The position numbers were made by a program, and so were the translations under genes. Positions 32,978-44,639 of a DNA stretch of 64,000 bases are shown piece by piece; within the stretch, counting starts at the first letter, position 1, and each line of letters opens with the position of its first letter. This stretch comes from Ceratobasidium sp. AG-K (taxonomy: Eukaryota; Basidiomycota; Agaricomycetes; Cantharellales; Ceratobasidiaceae). The stretch covers positions 2,852,001-2,916,000 of the forward strand of contig JAWNGF010000006.1 of NCBI GenBank assembly GCA_037039685.1, in the 5' to 3' direction. The notes beneath the pieces were generated by a model, which made no database searches, was not told the origin of the DNA, and saw only the letters and a list, made by a program, of their open reading frames with translations.

Positions 32978-35900
32978 TTGCTCTGCAAAGAATCTGCAAT
33001 GATAGACAGTGGTGCAACATTGTATTTTATCTCCAATACACTTGTTTCCACCATGTGTTTACCAAAGAAGATGCATATTACTCTGAAAACACTCAAAGTC
33101 ATTGATGGAAGAGTGGTTCCCTCATGGCTAGTTACTCATTCTATGTCTTTTGAACTCACAGTCCAAGGACATAAAGAAATCTTGGGCTGTCATATTGTGG
33201 ACATTGGGAGGCAAAGCATTGTGCTAGGCATGTCCTGGTTAAAAAGACATTACCCCTCCATAAATTGGAAAGAAATGACAATCCAATTCAATTCAAAGCA
33301 CTGCACCAAAAATTGCTTTGATTCAAGTCCAATCATCCAGGTGTCAGGCTTAGAAGGACTGCATGTAGAATATTCCAAATTTGCCAAGGTTTTCTCAAAA
33401 GAAGAAGTGGCAAAACCTCCCCCTCACAGGGAATATGATGTGAAAATCAATTGGCTCCAGATGCAAAAACCAAGACATGGCCCAGTATATAGTCATAACT
33501 TGGAACAAGCCAAGGTTGTAAAAGATACAATTGCAAAAATGCTACAAAATGGTTTAATCCAATGTTCAGTCTCTCCCCAAGTGTCACCTGTACACTTTGT
33601 CCCACAGAAAAAGGACAATGGAACATTTAAGGAATGGAGGTTGGTTGTGAATTATTGAGATGTGAATAGTACAACCAAGAAAAATGCATATCCACTACCT
33701 TTAACCAATGACCTTATTGAGAAACTCCAAGGAGCAAAGGTTTTCACTAAACTGGACCTCAAGCCAGGCTTTAACCTTATACCAATTAGAAAAGGAGATG
33801 AATGGAAATTGGCCTTCAAGACAAAATATGGGTTATTTGAATACAAAGTTATGCCTTTTGGACTTTGCAATGCACCAGCAACCTTCCAGGATATGATGAA
33901 CAGTATATTCAGGGACCTACAGGACATATGTGCCATCATCTGCATTGACAGCATCCTAACCTTCTCAAAAGATGAAAAGGAGCACCCAGAACGAGTAAAA
34001 GAAGTATTTAGGCAGCTCCTAAAACATGGATTATACCATAAGCTTCCCAAATGCGCATTCAGTGTGTGTAAAGTAGGATACCTAGGTCTCACCACATCTG
34101 ATAAGGGCACAGAAGGGGATCAATCCAAAGTCACAGCAGCATTAGCATGATCATAGCCAAGGAATGTAAATAACATTCAAGGATTCTTAGGTTTGTCAAT
34201 TTCTACTGGCAATTTATTCCTGCATTTGCAATGTTGCAAGACCTCTGTATGATCTCTTAAGGAAGGAACAACCATGGGATTGGACAGAAAAACACAAGAT
34301 TGCATTTAAAACCCTTAAAAATGCCCTAACATCAGTGCCACTCTTATCAAACCCAGACCAGTAAAACCCTTCTTCCTTGAATGCAAAACTTCAGACTACA
34401 CCACAGGCACCATCCTGTCTCAAAAGGATGATGAAAACCAATTGCAACCAGTAGCTTTCCAGCCAAAAGGCCTGTCACCAGCAGAGTGCAATCATGACAT
34501 AGTTGATAAAGAACTGCTAGTGATTATTAGGGATTTTAAGGAATGGCGTTCCCTTTTGGAAGGAACAAAATTGCCAGTACAAGTCATAACAGACCACCAG
34601 AACTTGGAAAAGTTTTCAAAGTCAAAAGAATTAAACAGGAGGCAAATAAGGTGGTGAAACTTCTTGGTGGCTTATAAGTTCCAAACTGTCTATCAGCTGG
34701 GCTGCAAAACAAGAAGGCAGACATTTTGTCACAATGATACAATCTCCAACCTGAAGGGGGGGTAGAGAAACAAGTTCTCCTGAAACCAGAACTTTTAGTG
34801 GCTTCAATAACTCCTGATAGTGAGATCAATGACCTCATTGGAGAAGCAATATATGAGGACCCACAGTTAAAAGACATACTCCTGAAACTTCAGAAGGAGG
34901 AAAAGTTGTACAATGGCATCTCAAAGAAGGGTTACTTTACTACCAAAACCAAATATTTGTACCCAAGGACAATCATATCCAAAAGCTTATCCTGGAATCA
35001 AGACATGACTCACTAATGACAGGACACCAAGGACAATACAAAACCCTGGAACTTGTTTCTCAAACATACACTTGGCCCTCCATGAAGAAATTTGTCAATT
35101 CATATCTTACTCAGTGTGACAGCTGTATCAGATCAAAGCCTACCAATCAAATACCTATCAGATTGCTTAAACCTGCACAAATACCTGAAAGACCATGGGA
35201 AAACACCACTTTTGATCTAATTACAGGTCTGCCAGTGTCAGAAGGATTTGATGCAATCCTACCAGTAGTTGATTGCCACTAAAAAATGGTTCATTATATC
35301 CCAACCCATTCAGATGCCGCGGCTGTTGAAATTGCAAACCTATTCATGACATATATCTGGAAATTGCATGGACTACCCAGAAAAACCATTTCAGACAGAG
35401 GAAGAAACTTTGTTGCAAAGTTCATGTAGCACTTGTGCAAACATTTAGATATTAAACCCGGATTTTCAACAGCTTACAGACTCCAAACAGATGGACAATC
35501 TGAGCATCTAAATCAAGTTGTAGAAATCTTCCTAAGGCATTATACATGTCACCTGCAAGATGATAGGGTTTCATTACTACCTATGGTGGAATTTGCATAC
35601 AACAATAGTCATCACTCTGCCACAAGAAAAACACCATTTGAAGTCTGTTATGGCTATAACCCAAGAATGTCCTTCAGTGAAACAAGCTCAAACCCAATTC
35701 CAGCTGCAGATGAACATGCAAAATTACTAGAACAAGGATATGGCCATGGGTTCACATGCCTTTAAACTCAAACTGCCACACACCATGAAAATACATCCTG
35801 TTTTCATGTCTCCCTTCTAAAGAAGTTCCATGACAACCCCCATGACGGAGCTCCTATCCAACCACCACCAATCATCACACAAGAAGGAGAAGAAGAGTGT

Positions 35901-36068
35901 GAGGTTGAAGGAATCCTCAATGTTTGCCAACAAAACAAGAAATGGGCATACTTTGTCAAACAGAAGGATTACAGCATTGAACATTACTCATGGGAACCAG
36001 TCTCCTATTTCCAAAACACAGCAGAAGCTGTAAACAATTTCCACAAGAAATTCCCCATGAAACACTGA
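32978..36068 (+). pseudogene. gypsy-3 pol, broken, RT catalytic motif lost
   Basis: Protease: AMIDSGATLYFI and IVLGMSWLKRHYPSINW. RT: stop TGA 33656-33658 after RLVVNY, then FTKLDLKPGFNLIPIRKGDE and MPFGLCNAPATFQDMM. The catalytic box reads CIDSIL instead of YIDDIL. Two stops near 34148-34156 are followed by a frameshift. RNase H relic: AECNHDIVDKELLVII (34442-34657). Integrase: MTGHQGQYKTLELVSQTY, CDSCIRSK and FDLITGLPVSEGFDAIL, with stops near 35281 and 35427, then AYRLQTDGQSEHLNQVVEIF. The chromodomain relic near 35940-36000 reads WAYFVKQKDYSIEHYSWEPV. Confidence 0.85.
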
Positions 36069-36404
36069 TGTTGAGAGGTGGTAATGTTATGACCTCTTAA
36101 CATTTATTCCAATTTTACATCTTCTTCCAAAACACTTTCCTTTTTTGGTACAATTGTCTTGTCTTGATCATGTGATGTATTTGTCTTTCCTCTGGCAATC
36201 TGTGGTGCTTCTGATAAGCCAAGTCATATTAAATTGGATCATGTAATTGATACAGATAAGGATTTTCCATGTTGCCTTGGTTTATACAGGGCAGTGCATA
36301 CTCATGTATATCAGCTTGGAGGGCAAGCCTGTAAACAACATGGCTTGACCTCCTTTCCACAGGACTTTCCAATTCTACATATTCATCTAAACATTGCTAC
36401 TATG

Positions 36405-37109
36405 TCTGACTGGGATCCTGGCCACTAAATGATTGTTGCAGGAAACAGGTTGATTCACTGCATTCATTCATATATTGGTAAAATGTCTTGAAATGTCTCT
36501 GGTAGAGTCTTTTGAACCTAGAGATTCCATTGAAACCACAAAGTCAAGATGAATTGAAGATTGAGGCAGCTAATTGAAGTAAAGGTGGTTGATTTGGGTC
36601 TTATTCTGTTCTTCCAAAATTTTGAGTTGCCCTTATTGTGCCAGATGCTCATACTCACATTGGATCTGGTCAATCAAATAAAATTTTACAGTTTGAAATA
36701 CACATGATTTCTCTATCTAATGGCTCTCTGAAGCATACAAACCACCTCATGTCTTGGCAACAAAATTAATCCAACATTGAGGAAACAGTCCAATTATGAA
36801 CTAGTGGCTGCTTAGTCAGCTTCACTCCTTGTTTCAAGATCAACAAGAGACAACACCTGGTACGTGGTGTAAAGCTGTTTTAGAGCTAAGTGAAGGGCAG
36901 CTCAGTTATTGTTAGCATAATCATGGGCTCAGAATCAAAGTTGAAGCTCTGAAAATACGCTTCAGAGATGGAAGCAACACTTGGACATGCAACCAATGAA
37001 GCACATGCCCCCAACCGCCCACCTGGCATGTTGGATCGACCCATTGCTTGCAAGTGTTGTGTCCTTAGGTGAAAATTGGGTGCACAACTCAGTGGTCAGC
37101 AAAGTCATC
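36405..37109. other. Unassigned AT-rich sequence
   Basis: No domain, LTR boundary or repeat copy was recognised between the truncated gypsy-3 LTR and the pogo-like relic. It may include the missing part of that LTR in diverged form. Confidence 0.35.
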
Positions 37110-37235
37110 AAGCCAGACATAGCAAATAGCAGAAACTCACCAAGATGCAAGAGACAGCACTACACCAATGGGTTGTCCTTTGTAGTGTAATGAGCCTCCC
37201 TATGTCCAAGGAGGAGATAACATCATATGCAAATA

Positions 37236-38801
37236 CAGTCAGCTGCAAATGTAACGCTACAAGACCCTGAGGTAACCACAAGACTTGCAAAGAGACCCAA
37301 CACAAGCGTTTTGCATGTCGAGTACTTAATAAATACTATTGCAACGTATGCCAGAGCTGATCGAGACTTTAAGCAAAGAGAACCAACAAGAATTGAGAGA
37401 GATAGCGCATGTATACATTTTTGCTTGTAGCATTACAGATGCGTGTTTTAAGCGCCAAATCACACCCCTGTGCGCAGACAGCCACTTCCTCAGTCTTTTC
37501 TGCTATGGCTTGCTGCAAATCACTCCCAACAAGAGCCATGGTTATTGCATACAAACAAATGGGCCTTACAGACCAAGAAACTGCTGAAAGGATTGGGAAT
37601 ATACACTGGACTACTGTTAGCCAAATCTACTGGGAACACCTTCAGGGACTCAATGTCTTTGCTCCTAAGCCTAAATCAGGTCAGCCATGAAAGATGACAA
37701 CTGCTGACACTCAGTTTGGCGCCCTTGCTCTGTCTTGTGGCACAGTACAGACTGCTTTGGAGCTCCAGCGGGAATACTTCCCCAATGTTAGCCCTGATAC
37801 TGTTTGGTGTTGGCTCCAGGAGCTTGGCCTCTCAGTTTATAAGCGATGCAATGTTCCCCTCTTAACACCCAAAAAGCGTTCAAAGTGATTGAAATGGGGC
37901 CAGAAGCACAGCACATGGACCACCACAGACTGGTCCGAAGTGCTATTTTCTGATGAAAAAAAATTCATGGTCATGGGTCAAACCAAGACCTTACTCTTTT
38001 GGAAGAAACGTAACTCACCAAGGAAGCCAACCAACACAATTGGGACTGTCAAATTTGGTGGAGGGAATATCATGGTGTGGGGGTATATTACACATCAGGG
38101 TGTTGGCAAGATCCATCTTATTGAGGGCACAATGAACACATGGAAATACATCAAAATCCTTTCCCATGCATTCCTTGGCTCCTTGTCTAGGTTTCATCTT
38201 ACCCCATCCGACATTATCTTTCAGCATGACAATGACCCAAAGCATACATCTAAGGGGACCCGGGCCTGGCTTGCCAAAAAAGAGATAGATGTCCTCCCGT
38301 GGCCATCTTCCAGCCCTGATATGAACCCCATTGAACATGTTTGGGCTTACCTTGAGCTTTGAGTTTGTGCTCATCAGCCTCCCCCCCGTAATTGTCATGA
38401 TTTGTGGCATATTGTCCAGGAGGAGTGGTACAAGATCCCACCCAAGTACATTCAGAAACTCTATAATTCAATGCCCCGGAGAATCAAAGCACTTGTGAAA
38501 GTAAAGGGAGGGCCAACTAAATATTAGGTTAAACTGATGAGGAATTGTGTTTAACTCTTCATATGGAGGGGGAGGAGACCTGGTGCTTAAAACAGGCATA
38601 TGTAATGCTACAAGCAAAAATGTATACATGCGCTATCTCTCTCAATTCTTGTCGGTTCTCCTCGTTTAAACTCCGATCGGCTCTAGAATACGCTGCGAAT
38701 AACATTTATTAAGTACTCGACATGTAAAACGCCTGTGTTGGGTCTCTTTGCAAGTCTCGTGGTTACCTCAGGGCTTGTAGCATTACATTTGCAGCTGACT
38801 G
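37236..38801 (+). mobile_element. Tc1/mariner element with ~215 bp terminal inverted repeats and TA target duplication
   Basis: It starts CAGTCAGCTGCAAATG and ends CATTTGCAGCTGACTG, flanked by TA on both sides (37234-37235, 38802-38803). The inverted repeats extend from 37236 to about 37452 and from about 38590 to 38801, unusually long for this superfamily. Length is 1,566 bp. It interrupts a pogo-like reading frame exactly at a TA. Confidence 0.92.
37505..38527 (+). pseudogene. Tc1/mariner transposase with three in-frame TGA codons
   Basis: One continuous frame of 340 codons from ATG 37505 to TAG 38525-38527, interrupted only by TGA at 37688-37690, 37886-37888 and 38360-38362. N-terminal helix-turn-helix: QMGLTDQETAERIGNIHWTT. 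The catalytic triad is visible: VLFSDEKKF, IIFQHDNDPKHTSK, and SSSPDMNPIEHVWAYLE. The three stops fall where Tc1 relatives carry Arg (GRPRK, SKRLKW, YLELRV), consistent with CGA to TGA. There are no frameshifts, so the element was active until recently in mutational terms. Confidence 0.88.
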
Positions 38802-39461
38802 TATGTTACTACCAAAGGGACAGTCAGTTGGGTGGCACTGGCATTTGGCCTTCCTTGCACAGCACAAATCACAGCTTTGTTTCAATGAAGCCACTGGACC
38901 TGACCTACAGCAAGCATCTGATTTCAACAAGACTACAGTTACAGAACACTGGAAAATGTGGGAGGAGTTGCTTACCAAGTATGGCTTACCTCTGGAAAAT
39001 ATCCACAATGTGGATGAAAACGGGGTCCAACTTGATGGTGGAAGCCATGGCACTTGGTGTTGGTTTTACTTTGGAGCAGGTCAAAAGAATTTCTATTGTG
39101 TCAAATGCCACTCACTGGAGTTGGTGGCCATAATTGAGGATGCTTGTGCCAACAGTGCTGCTCCAATCAAGCCAGATTTTGTATTAACAAATGGAAAATT
39201 TTGCCACTGATGCAACAACAAAGTGGTTGGTGGGTAAGTTGAGCCCAAGATCCCTATTTGAAGTGCAAATTAACCTGTATATTCAGAGTTGGGATTAGTG
39301 ACAGTGGGTGGACTGACAACAAACTCACTCAGCAGAGGTTCCAGGGTCAATTCATTCCCCAAGCTCAGGCCTGCAACACCTCAAAGGCCCAATCATACTA
39401 TTAGTTGATGGCCACAGATCACTCCTCACCAATGAGATGAAGACTATGGCATATAACTATA

Positions 39462-39914
39462 TGTACAACAGTCAAGACTCAAAGAGACTTGGCACCCAAA
39501 AGGTTGTTGACTCTAGACTCTGAGCAGCACTTAGACTGGAGCATCCAAGGTAGCCCTGAGGGAAACCCAGTGAGGGACTGTTTGTTGGGGAAATGACCAG
39601 GCAAAACAAGATTGGGGATACCATGCTTGTTGTTGCCTGAATATATATATTCAGAAAGGCATGAGTCATACTCATGCCAAGAAACAAATCATACAAGTCA
39701 ACCACTCAGAGAGCTGTAGGAGTCATGTCCTACAAAGGAACATGACTTGCCAAGAAGGAAGCTGTAAGACAAAAGAAAAGAGAAGCAGCTTAAGGCTGCA
39801 CAAGGACAAAGAATAAGGGAAGGACAAAGGAAATGCCACAAAGGAAAACATAACAAAGGAGATGCAAGCAAGCAAACAGGAGTCCAAGTCCATTGGAGGG
39901 GTCTTGGGTCATGA
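39462..39914 (-). mobile_element. LTR (family B), copy 2
   Basis: Matches 16877-17308 over its length (TGTACAACAGTCAAGACTC.. to ..GTCTTGGGTCATGA). The right end lacks the last bases of the copy-1 end and abuts protease sequence of gypsy-4. The left end cuts the pogo-like gene. Confidence 0.7.
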
Positions 39915-40523
39915 TGTCTGTGGAACAGAATGTTTGTGTGAAGAAGTAAATGGTGGACAAGAGGGAGTGGTGGGTCAATTACCTGAGATCAACCAGGAAT
40001 TTGCATCTGTTTTTGAAGCAAAAGAAGCAGACAAACTACCCCCACATTGTCAATATGACCTGACAATCAAATAAGAATCAGGGTCCAGACCAAAGATTGG
40101 ATCAGTCTACTTACTGACCAAGGAAGAAGATACTGTTTTGAAGAAATGGATTGATGAAAATCTGGCAAAGGGATTCATAGTCCCAATCTACCTCTCAATG
40201 GGGATCACAAGTCATGTTTGTAAAAAGGAAGGATATCAACAGCTTCCCTCAACTACTGCTTTTATGCATTGCCTACAGGTACATAAATTGCAATACCAAG
40301 AAGAATTGCTACTTGCTCCCTGGAAGCAATGACTTGATAGCAAATGGTGAAAGGAGTCAAGATCTTTACCAAGTTGGACCTGAAGTTAGGGTATAACCTG
40401 GTACAAGTTGCTGATGAAGATGTGCACAAAATGGCTTTCAGAACCCAAGATGGAATTTCTGAATTAAGGGTCATGCCTTTGGGCCTTACAAACACACCAG
40501 CTGCATTCCTGAACATCATGCAT
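39915..40523 (+). pseudogene. gypsy-4, left part (protease end and RT start)
   Basis: It begins with the protease-RT linker GVVGQLPEINQEFASVFEAK and KLPPHCQYDLTI, parallel to gypsy-1 22760-22870. RT start WIDENLAKGFIVP follows with frameshifts, then VKGVKIFTKLDLKLGYNLVQ and NTPAAFLNIMH. At that point it is interrupted by element E with target duplication TGCAT (40519-40523). The same reading resumes at 54598. Confidence 0.85.
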
Positions 40524-40992
40524 TGTTGTGAGCAAACTCTCTCCATTAGACACACCTTGCACCTTGCCCATCTGCTTTCTTGTTTGTTGTTCTGTTTATG
40601 TGTTGTTTGTCTTTTCCTGTGCCATGTTGCCACGTTGTTGTGGTTGTTCTGTTGCTTTGTGTAATGCAACTGTGCTTTGTACAAGTCATGTCTGCCTGCG
40701 CAGCATGACTCACTCAGACACTCCTGACTGGCTTATATGTATGACTTGTGTGGCTGCAACTTGTATGACTTGGCCACCTTTTGAATATATATAGAGGACC
40801 AACAAGCCTGGTATCCCCAGCTTGTTTTGTCTTGTCAAAACATCCCTTTCAAGTGACACTTAGAACCACCCCTACCCTTTAGAGCCTACAGACACTTAAA
40901 GTGTGTTGTGGTTCAAGAGGTCATTTAGGTCTTAGTGCCGTCCACTCTCCCTTGCAGCTTGTCTCATAGCCACCAAGAAGTAGCTTATGACA
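40524..40992 (+). repeat. Element E 5' LTR
   Basis: 469 bp. Contains a TATATATAGAGG box near 40785. It shows reciprocal CA/TG differences from the partner at 54129-54597. Confidence 0.88.
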
Positions 40993-41001
40993 TTACAAAA
41001 G

Positions 41002-43298
41002 CCAAGACAGTCCTAGGATGATGTTTGTGTCTCCGGTTGGCATGGCAAAGAATTCTTCCTTAAATGTTCTTCCTTTGACTGTGATCTCCATACGTGCTTT
41101 GAAGCAGATTGTGTGTGATAATTCTTTTCCTTGTATTCCAATGACCTTTTGAGGCACAGGGAGATCCCTCAAGGCAATGTTATTCTTCCTGGCCCAAGTG
41201 ATGTCAACAAAATTCTGGGAGGCTCCAGATTTGATTAGAGCAGCAATAGGGTCTGTGATTCTGGCAATGTAGCTGTAAACAATTGTAGATTCTTTGTTTG
41301 CTCTAAAGTACATTGCTGGTTCTTTGGTCTCTGCACACACAGTTAGCAGGAGACCCCTTCTTTGCCTGATTCTTCTGCGATTGTTGCTTCTCTTCCTTTT
41401 ATGCTGGGTTCAGTTGTTATCCATTCCTTGGATGAGCATTTGAGTGAATGGTGTCCTTCTTGACCACACTTCAGACATTGGTTTGATGCCATCCTTGCCT
41501 TGTAGACCTTGTCTGGCAACCGCTTTGTAGAGGTCTGGCCTGTGGTAGCAGGTTGTGCTGTCCTTTTTCCAGTGGACAACTTGATCTGCTGTAGTTTTTG
41601 ATCAATAGAAATTGCAAGAGTGATCCACTGATTAAGGTTAAGCCGCCTTTCAGTTCTGTCCTTGTTGATAAGGGAGAGTTCAAATTGTGCTAATTCTGTT
41701 TTGATTTCCAGCTTAAGTCCTTCCTTGAATTGGTTGATAAGAGCTTCTTCCCCCCAATTCACATTGACCATGTGAAAGCGGAATTCCATTGCATATTTGG
41801 CAGCTGAGTTGATCTGCTTGCTTTTTCAGATATTGGCCTCTGCCTTGGCCTTCTTGTTGGGGTCAGTGAATTGCTCCATGAAGTGTGTCTTGAATGTTTC
41901 CCATGATCTTAGGTTTGGGTCTGGAATTCCATTGTTCATGGATCAAAGTAACACCTGTGCCCAATGTGTAGCTGACTGGTTATCCAATTTGAAATTGGCT
42001 AATGCTTCTCTAATCTGTTCTTGTCCAGAACTGTATTGGTCACCCAACCTGACAAAGTAACTTTCCATCTGGGTGATGAACATTTCTGCTCCTTCTCCTT
42101 TCTTCCCATCAAATGCTTCTGGTCTAGTGACCTTGGGACGTCTTGGTGAGCTTCTGTCTTGGGAGCTGATCAGGTGCTGGAGTCTTCCTTCTAGATCATT
42201 GATTCTAGTAAATTCAGCTTCTGGTGTGGATTGTTCGCTGGGTGTGTGTAGTGAGGCTTCATTGACTTCTTCCCTTAGGTTGCTAATGGATTGTTTCATG
42301 GTTGCCACTCAATCATTCAATGTTGTGAATCCTTCCCTGACTTGCTTGATTCCTTGAGTTACCACTTTGTTCCACTGAAGCTGTCCTTGGCATGTAGTGT
42401 CAATGTCTTGTTGTAAATTTGTTATGAGTCCTTGAGTGTTTGTGACTTTGTTCCGGACAGTGTCCACCTCTCTTCCCATGAGGTAGGTGTTATGTTTGGC
42501 ATTACGGGCGGAATTGAGAATATCCGTAAGGGACTGTTGTATTCCCCTGATTGTGTTGTTGAAAATTTCTTGGTTGTTTGCTAGTACTCTAGCTTCTTGT
42601 TCAAGCCCAGTGATTCTTTGAGTAAGACCAATTCTTAGTCCTTTGATGACTCTTAGAGTTGCATTGTGCCGTCTGATCAGGAGGTTGTCTAGTTCATCTA
42701 GGTTCTGGATGGCAATTCTTTGTGTACTAGAAGAACTATTGCTACTCAGTCGTGGGTCAGTGGAGGGTCCTGCTGCTGGGGTTGCCGATGGTCGTGGTCT
42801 CTCAAGTAGAGACAAAGGGATAGGACCCATGCTGGTGATTGTTCCCGAGATACGGGAAGTTTATGGTGTATGTGGCGGGCAAATTGGAACTAGGGAGACC
42901 CCTCCGTGGGGCTCAGGTTGGGGAGAAAAATAGCCAAACCCGAATCCTCAACAAGGCATTCTTCCTTCTGAAGTAATGGTGATTACTTCAGGTTCCAGTA
43001 CATAAGTTTTGTTGCCAGGTTCTTGATTTTCTTCTTGGGAGTGTTCTTCAACTAATGATACTTCTGGTTGGTATGTTCCTGGTACTGTGCTTTGGCTAGG
43101 AACTCTTGATGGGGCTGGGCCCCCTGCTTGTGCGTGTGCAAGTGCGCCTTTGCTCAGCAATGAGGCTGGTCTAGTGGCTCTACTAGGGCCTCTTTGTATG
43201 CTTGTAGTGGACGCGGGTCTTGAGACCGTGTCTTTTTGTAGTCCCTGTTCAATGGGTGTTGAGTTGTTTGTGGACATGGTGTGAAGCTTGTTTTGTAA
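41002..43298 (-). pseudogene. Partial second copy of element F (gag-protease), sharing an LTR with F
   Basis: Near-identical to 47,700-49,991. Gag begins after the LTR (MSTNNSTPIEQGLQ); the capsid region contains TWETFKTHFMEQFSDPNKKA-like sequence, and the CCHC knuckle reads QCLKCGQEGHHSLKC. Protease follows: LIKSGASQNFVDITWA and IILGLSWL. It ends abruptly after LGLSWL at the E leader (about 41001). Two nonsense codons, after LND (42306-42308) and after VLL (about 41943), occur at the same places in the other copy. That argues for DNA-level duplication rather than a separate retrotransposition. Confidence 0.82.
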
Positions 43299-43751
43299 TG
43301 TCATAAGCTACTTCTTGGTGGCTATGAGACAAGCTGCAAGGGAGAGTGGATGGCACTAAGACCTAAATGACCTCTTGAACCACAACACACTTAAGTGTCT
43401 GTAGGCTCTAAAGGGTAGGGGTGGTTCTAAGTGTCACTTGAAAGGGATGTTTTGACAAGACAAAACAAGCTGGGGTTACCAGGCTTGTTGGTCCTCTCTA
43501 TATATTCACAAAGCAGCCAAGTCATACAAAGCGCAGCCACAAGAGTCATAACCGTCAACCACTTCAGGAGTGTCCATGTGAGTCATGCTGTAAGAACAGA
43601 CATCACTCATACAAAAGCACAGCTGCGTTACACAGTGTAACTGAAACAACCACAAGAAGGTGGCAACACAGCAAACAGAAACACGACACAAGGCAAAGTA
43701 CAAGCGGGCAAGACAACAGACAAGTCCAATGGAGGGAGCTGGCTCACAACA
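43299..43751 (-). repeat. Element F LTR shared with the truncated copy
   Basis: 453 bp, TGTTGTGAGCC..GCTTATGACA on the minus strand. Closely similar to 49992-50445 and more distantly to the E LTRs. Confidence 0.88.
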
Positions 43752-43793
43752 TTACTCCCCCCCAAGAGTCCATCTAGGGGACCTGGATGGGCT

Positions 43794-44613
43794 TCACTGG
43801 ATATCACAAGCTTTGCTTTTGGTGAGCAACTGCTCTTCCAGGCCCTCATCCTCCTCAAAGGTCAAGTCAATGGGGTTGAACACTGTGTTCCCTGGTTTGT
43901 CCAAGAACTTCTCCCACTCTTCCCAAGTTTCCTCCTCTGTCCAGTCTGCCTTTTGCCCAGTCCAAAACCCTCTCCTGCTCTTCCACAAAGTGCTTATCCC
44001 ACTTGCGCACATCACCCTCCACCTCCTTCCATTGCAACACATCCGCATCCTTCTCCTGCCACCAGTATGGCTTCCATTCAAACTTCTCCTTCTGGTACCA
44101 TCCCCTTTCCATCCTCCAGTCTGCCAGGTCCCTCTCAAAGTTTGCATCCCACGCGTTGTTCCAACAAGGCCTCAAAGATGGTGGCCTTCCCTTGTATCCT
44201 GGGACCCATTCGCTGCTGTAGGCGCCTTGGCCCCACTCCACCACTCCAAGCATGTGAGTGGACAACAGTACCACCTCGGAGACTTGAAAAGCAGCGCATC
44301 CTTGGCACACAAATATGTCCTTTCACTGCAGCTGCATCCAGGTTGGCCATTTCTTTCCCACCCATTGGAATTTGCCCAGGTCTGAGTGGAGCATGTCATC
44401 CAATGCGCAGAATTGCATGCGTCCCGGACCTTGCTGGGAGCGTTTGAAGATGTAGAGGGTGGCTCCTGAGTCCAGGACACATGCCATCTGGAAGGCGGGT
44501 CCCTTCAAGGACACAGATGAGGTTGTTGGTGATAGCGGAGCAGGTGACAGCGTGCATTGTGAGCTGCAGCAAAGATTTAGAGCAAAAAGGTTGTAGTTGG
44601 AGGATGACAACAA
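43794..44613 (-). pseudogene. Element F accessory ORF downstream of pol
   Basis: About 270 codons between the chromodomain and the 3' LTR. Features in order: VLDSGATLYIFKRSQ, LHSDLGKFQWVGKKWPTWMQ, a TGA at about 44321, KDIFVCQGCAAFQVSEVVLL, EWVPGYKGRPPSLRP, and a charged Trp-rich part WRMERGWYQKEKFEWKPYWW. The end reads ETWEEWEKFLDKPGNTVFNP and DLTFEEDEGLEEQ. One frameshift lies near 43930. The homologue in element E is at 53262-54086. No known domain, signal peptide or membrane span is seen. Confidence 0.65.
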
Positions 44614-44639
44614 GCAAGTTTTGCAGATGTCACTACTGA

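Larger units (their letters stand above)
29874..36404 (+). mobile_element. gypsy-3: degenerate chromodomain Ty3/gypsy element
   Basis: The 5' LTR starts at 29874 (TGGTATGACCTC) and probably ends near 30745 (..CTGTATCACA). A 3' LTR starts at 36085 (TGTTATGACCTC) and is recognisable only to about 36404, so it is truncated. The shared ~315 bp are clearly homologous (AAGCCAAGTCATATT, GGCAATCTGTGGTGCTTCTG). Coding parts lie between, in the order gag, protease, RT, RNase H, integrase, chromodomain. The 5' LTR end is inferred from only one copy and is uncertain. Confidence 0.8.
37110..39461 (+). pseudogene. pogo-like DDE transposase split by a Tc1/mariner insertion
   Basis: The left part, ending at 37235, reads LTKMQETALHQWVV..SLPMSKEEITSYAN, a CENP-B/Tc5-type helix-turn-helix start. 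Deleting 37236-38801 and one TA continues directly into MLLPKGQSVGWHWHLAFLAQ from 38802. DDE-1 domain motifs follow: FNKTTVTEHWKMWEELLTKYG, GLPLENIHNVDENGVQLDGG (first catalytic Asp) and LELVAIIEDACANSAAPIKP. Further right, past a frame break near 39205, KGPIILLVDGHRS supplies the second Asp. The relic is cut by the LTR at 39462, so the third acidic residue is missing. Confidence 0.72.

Noticed and set aside
43660..44447. Plus-strand ORFs of 241 and 164 codons
   Set aside because: Antisense to the element F accessory ORF, whose minus-strand motifs are conserved in element E.
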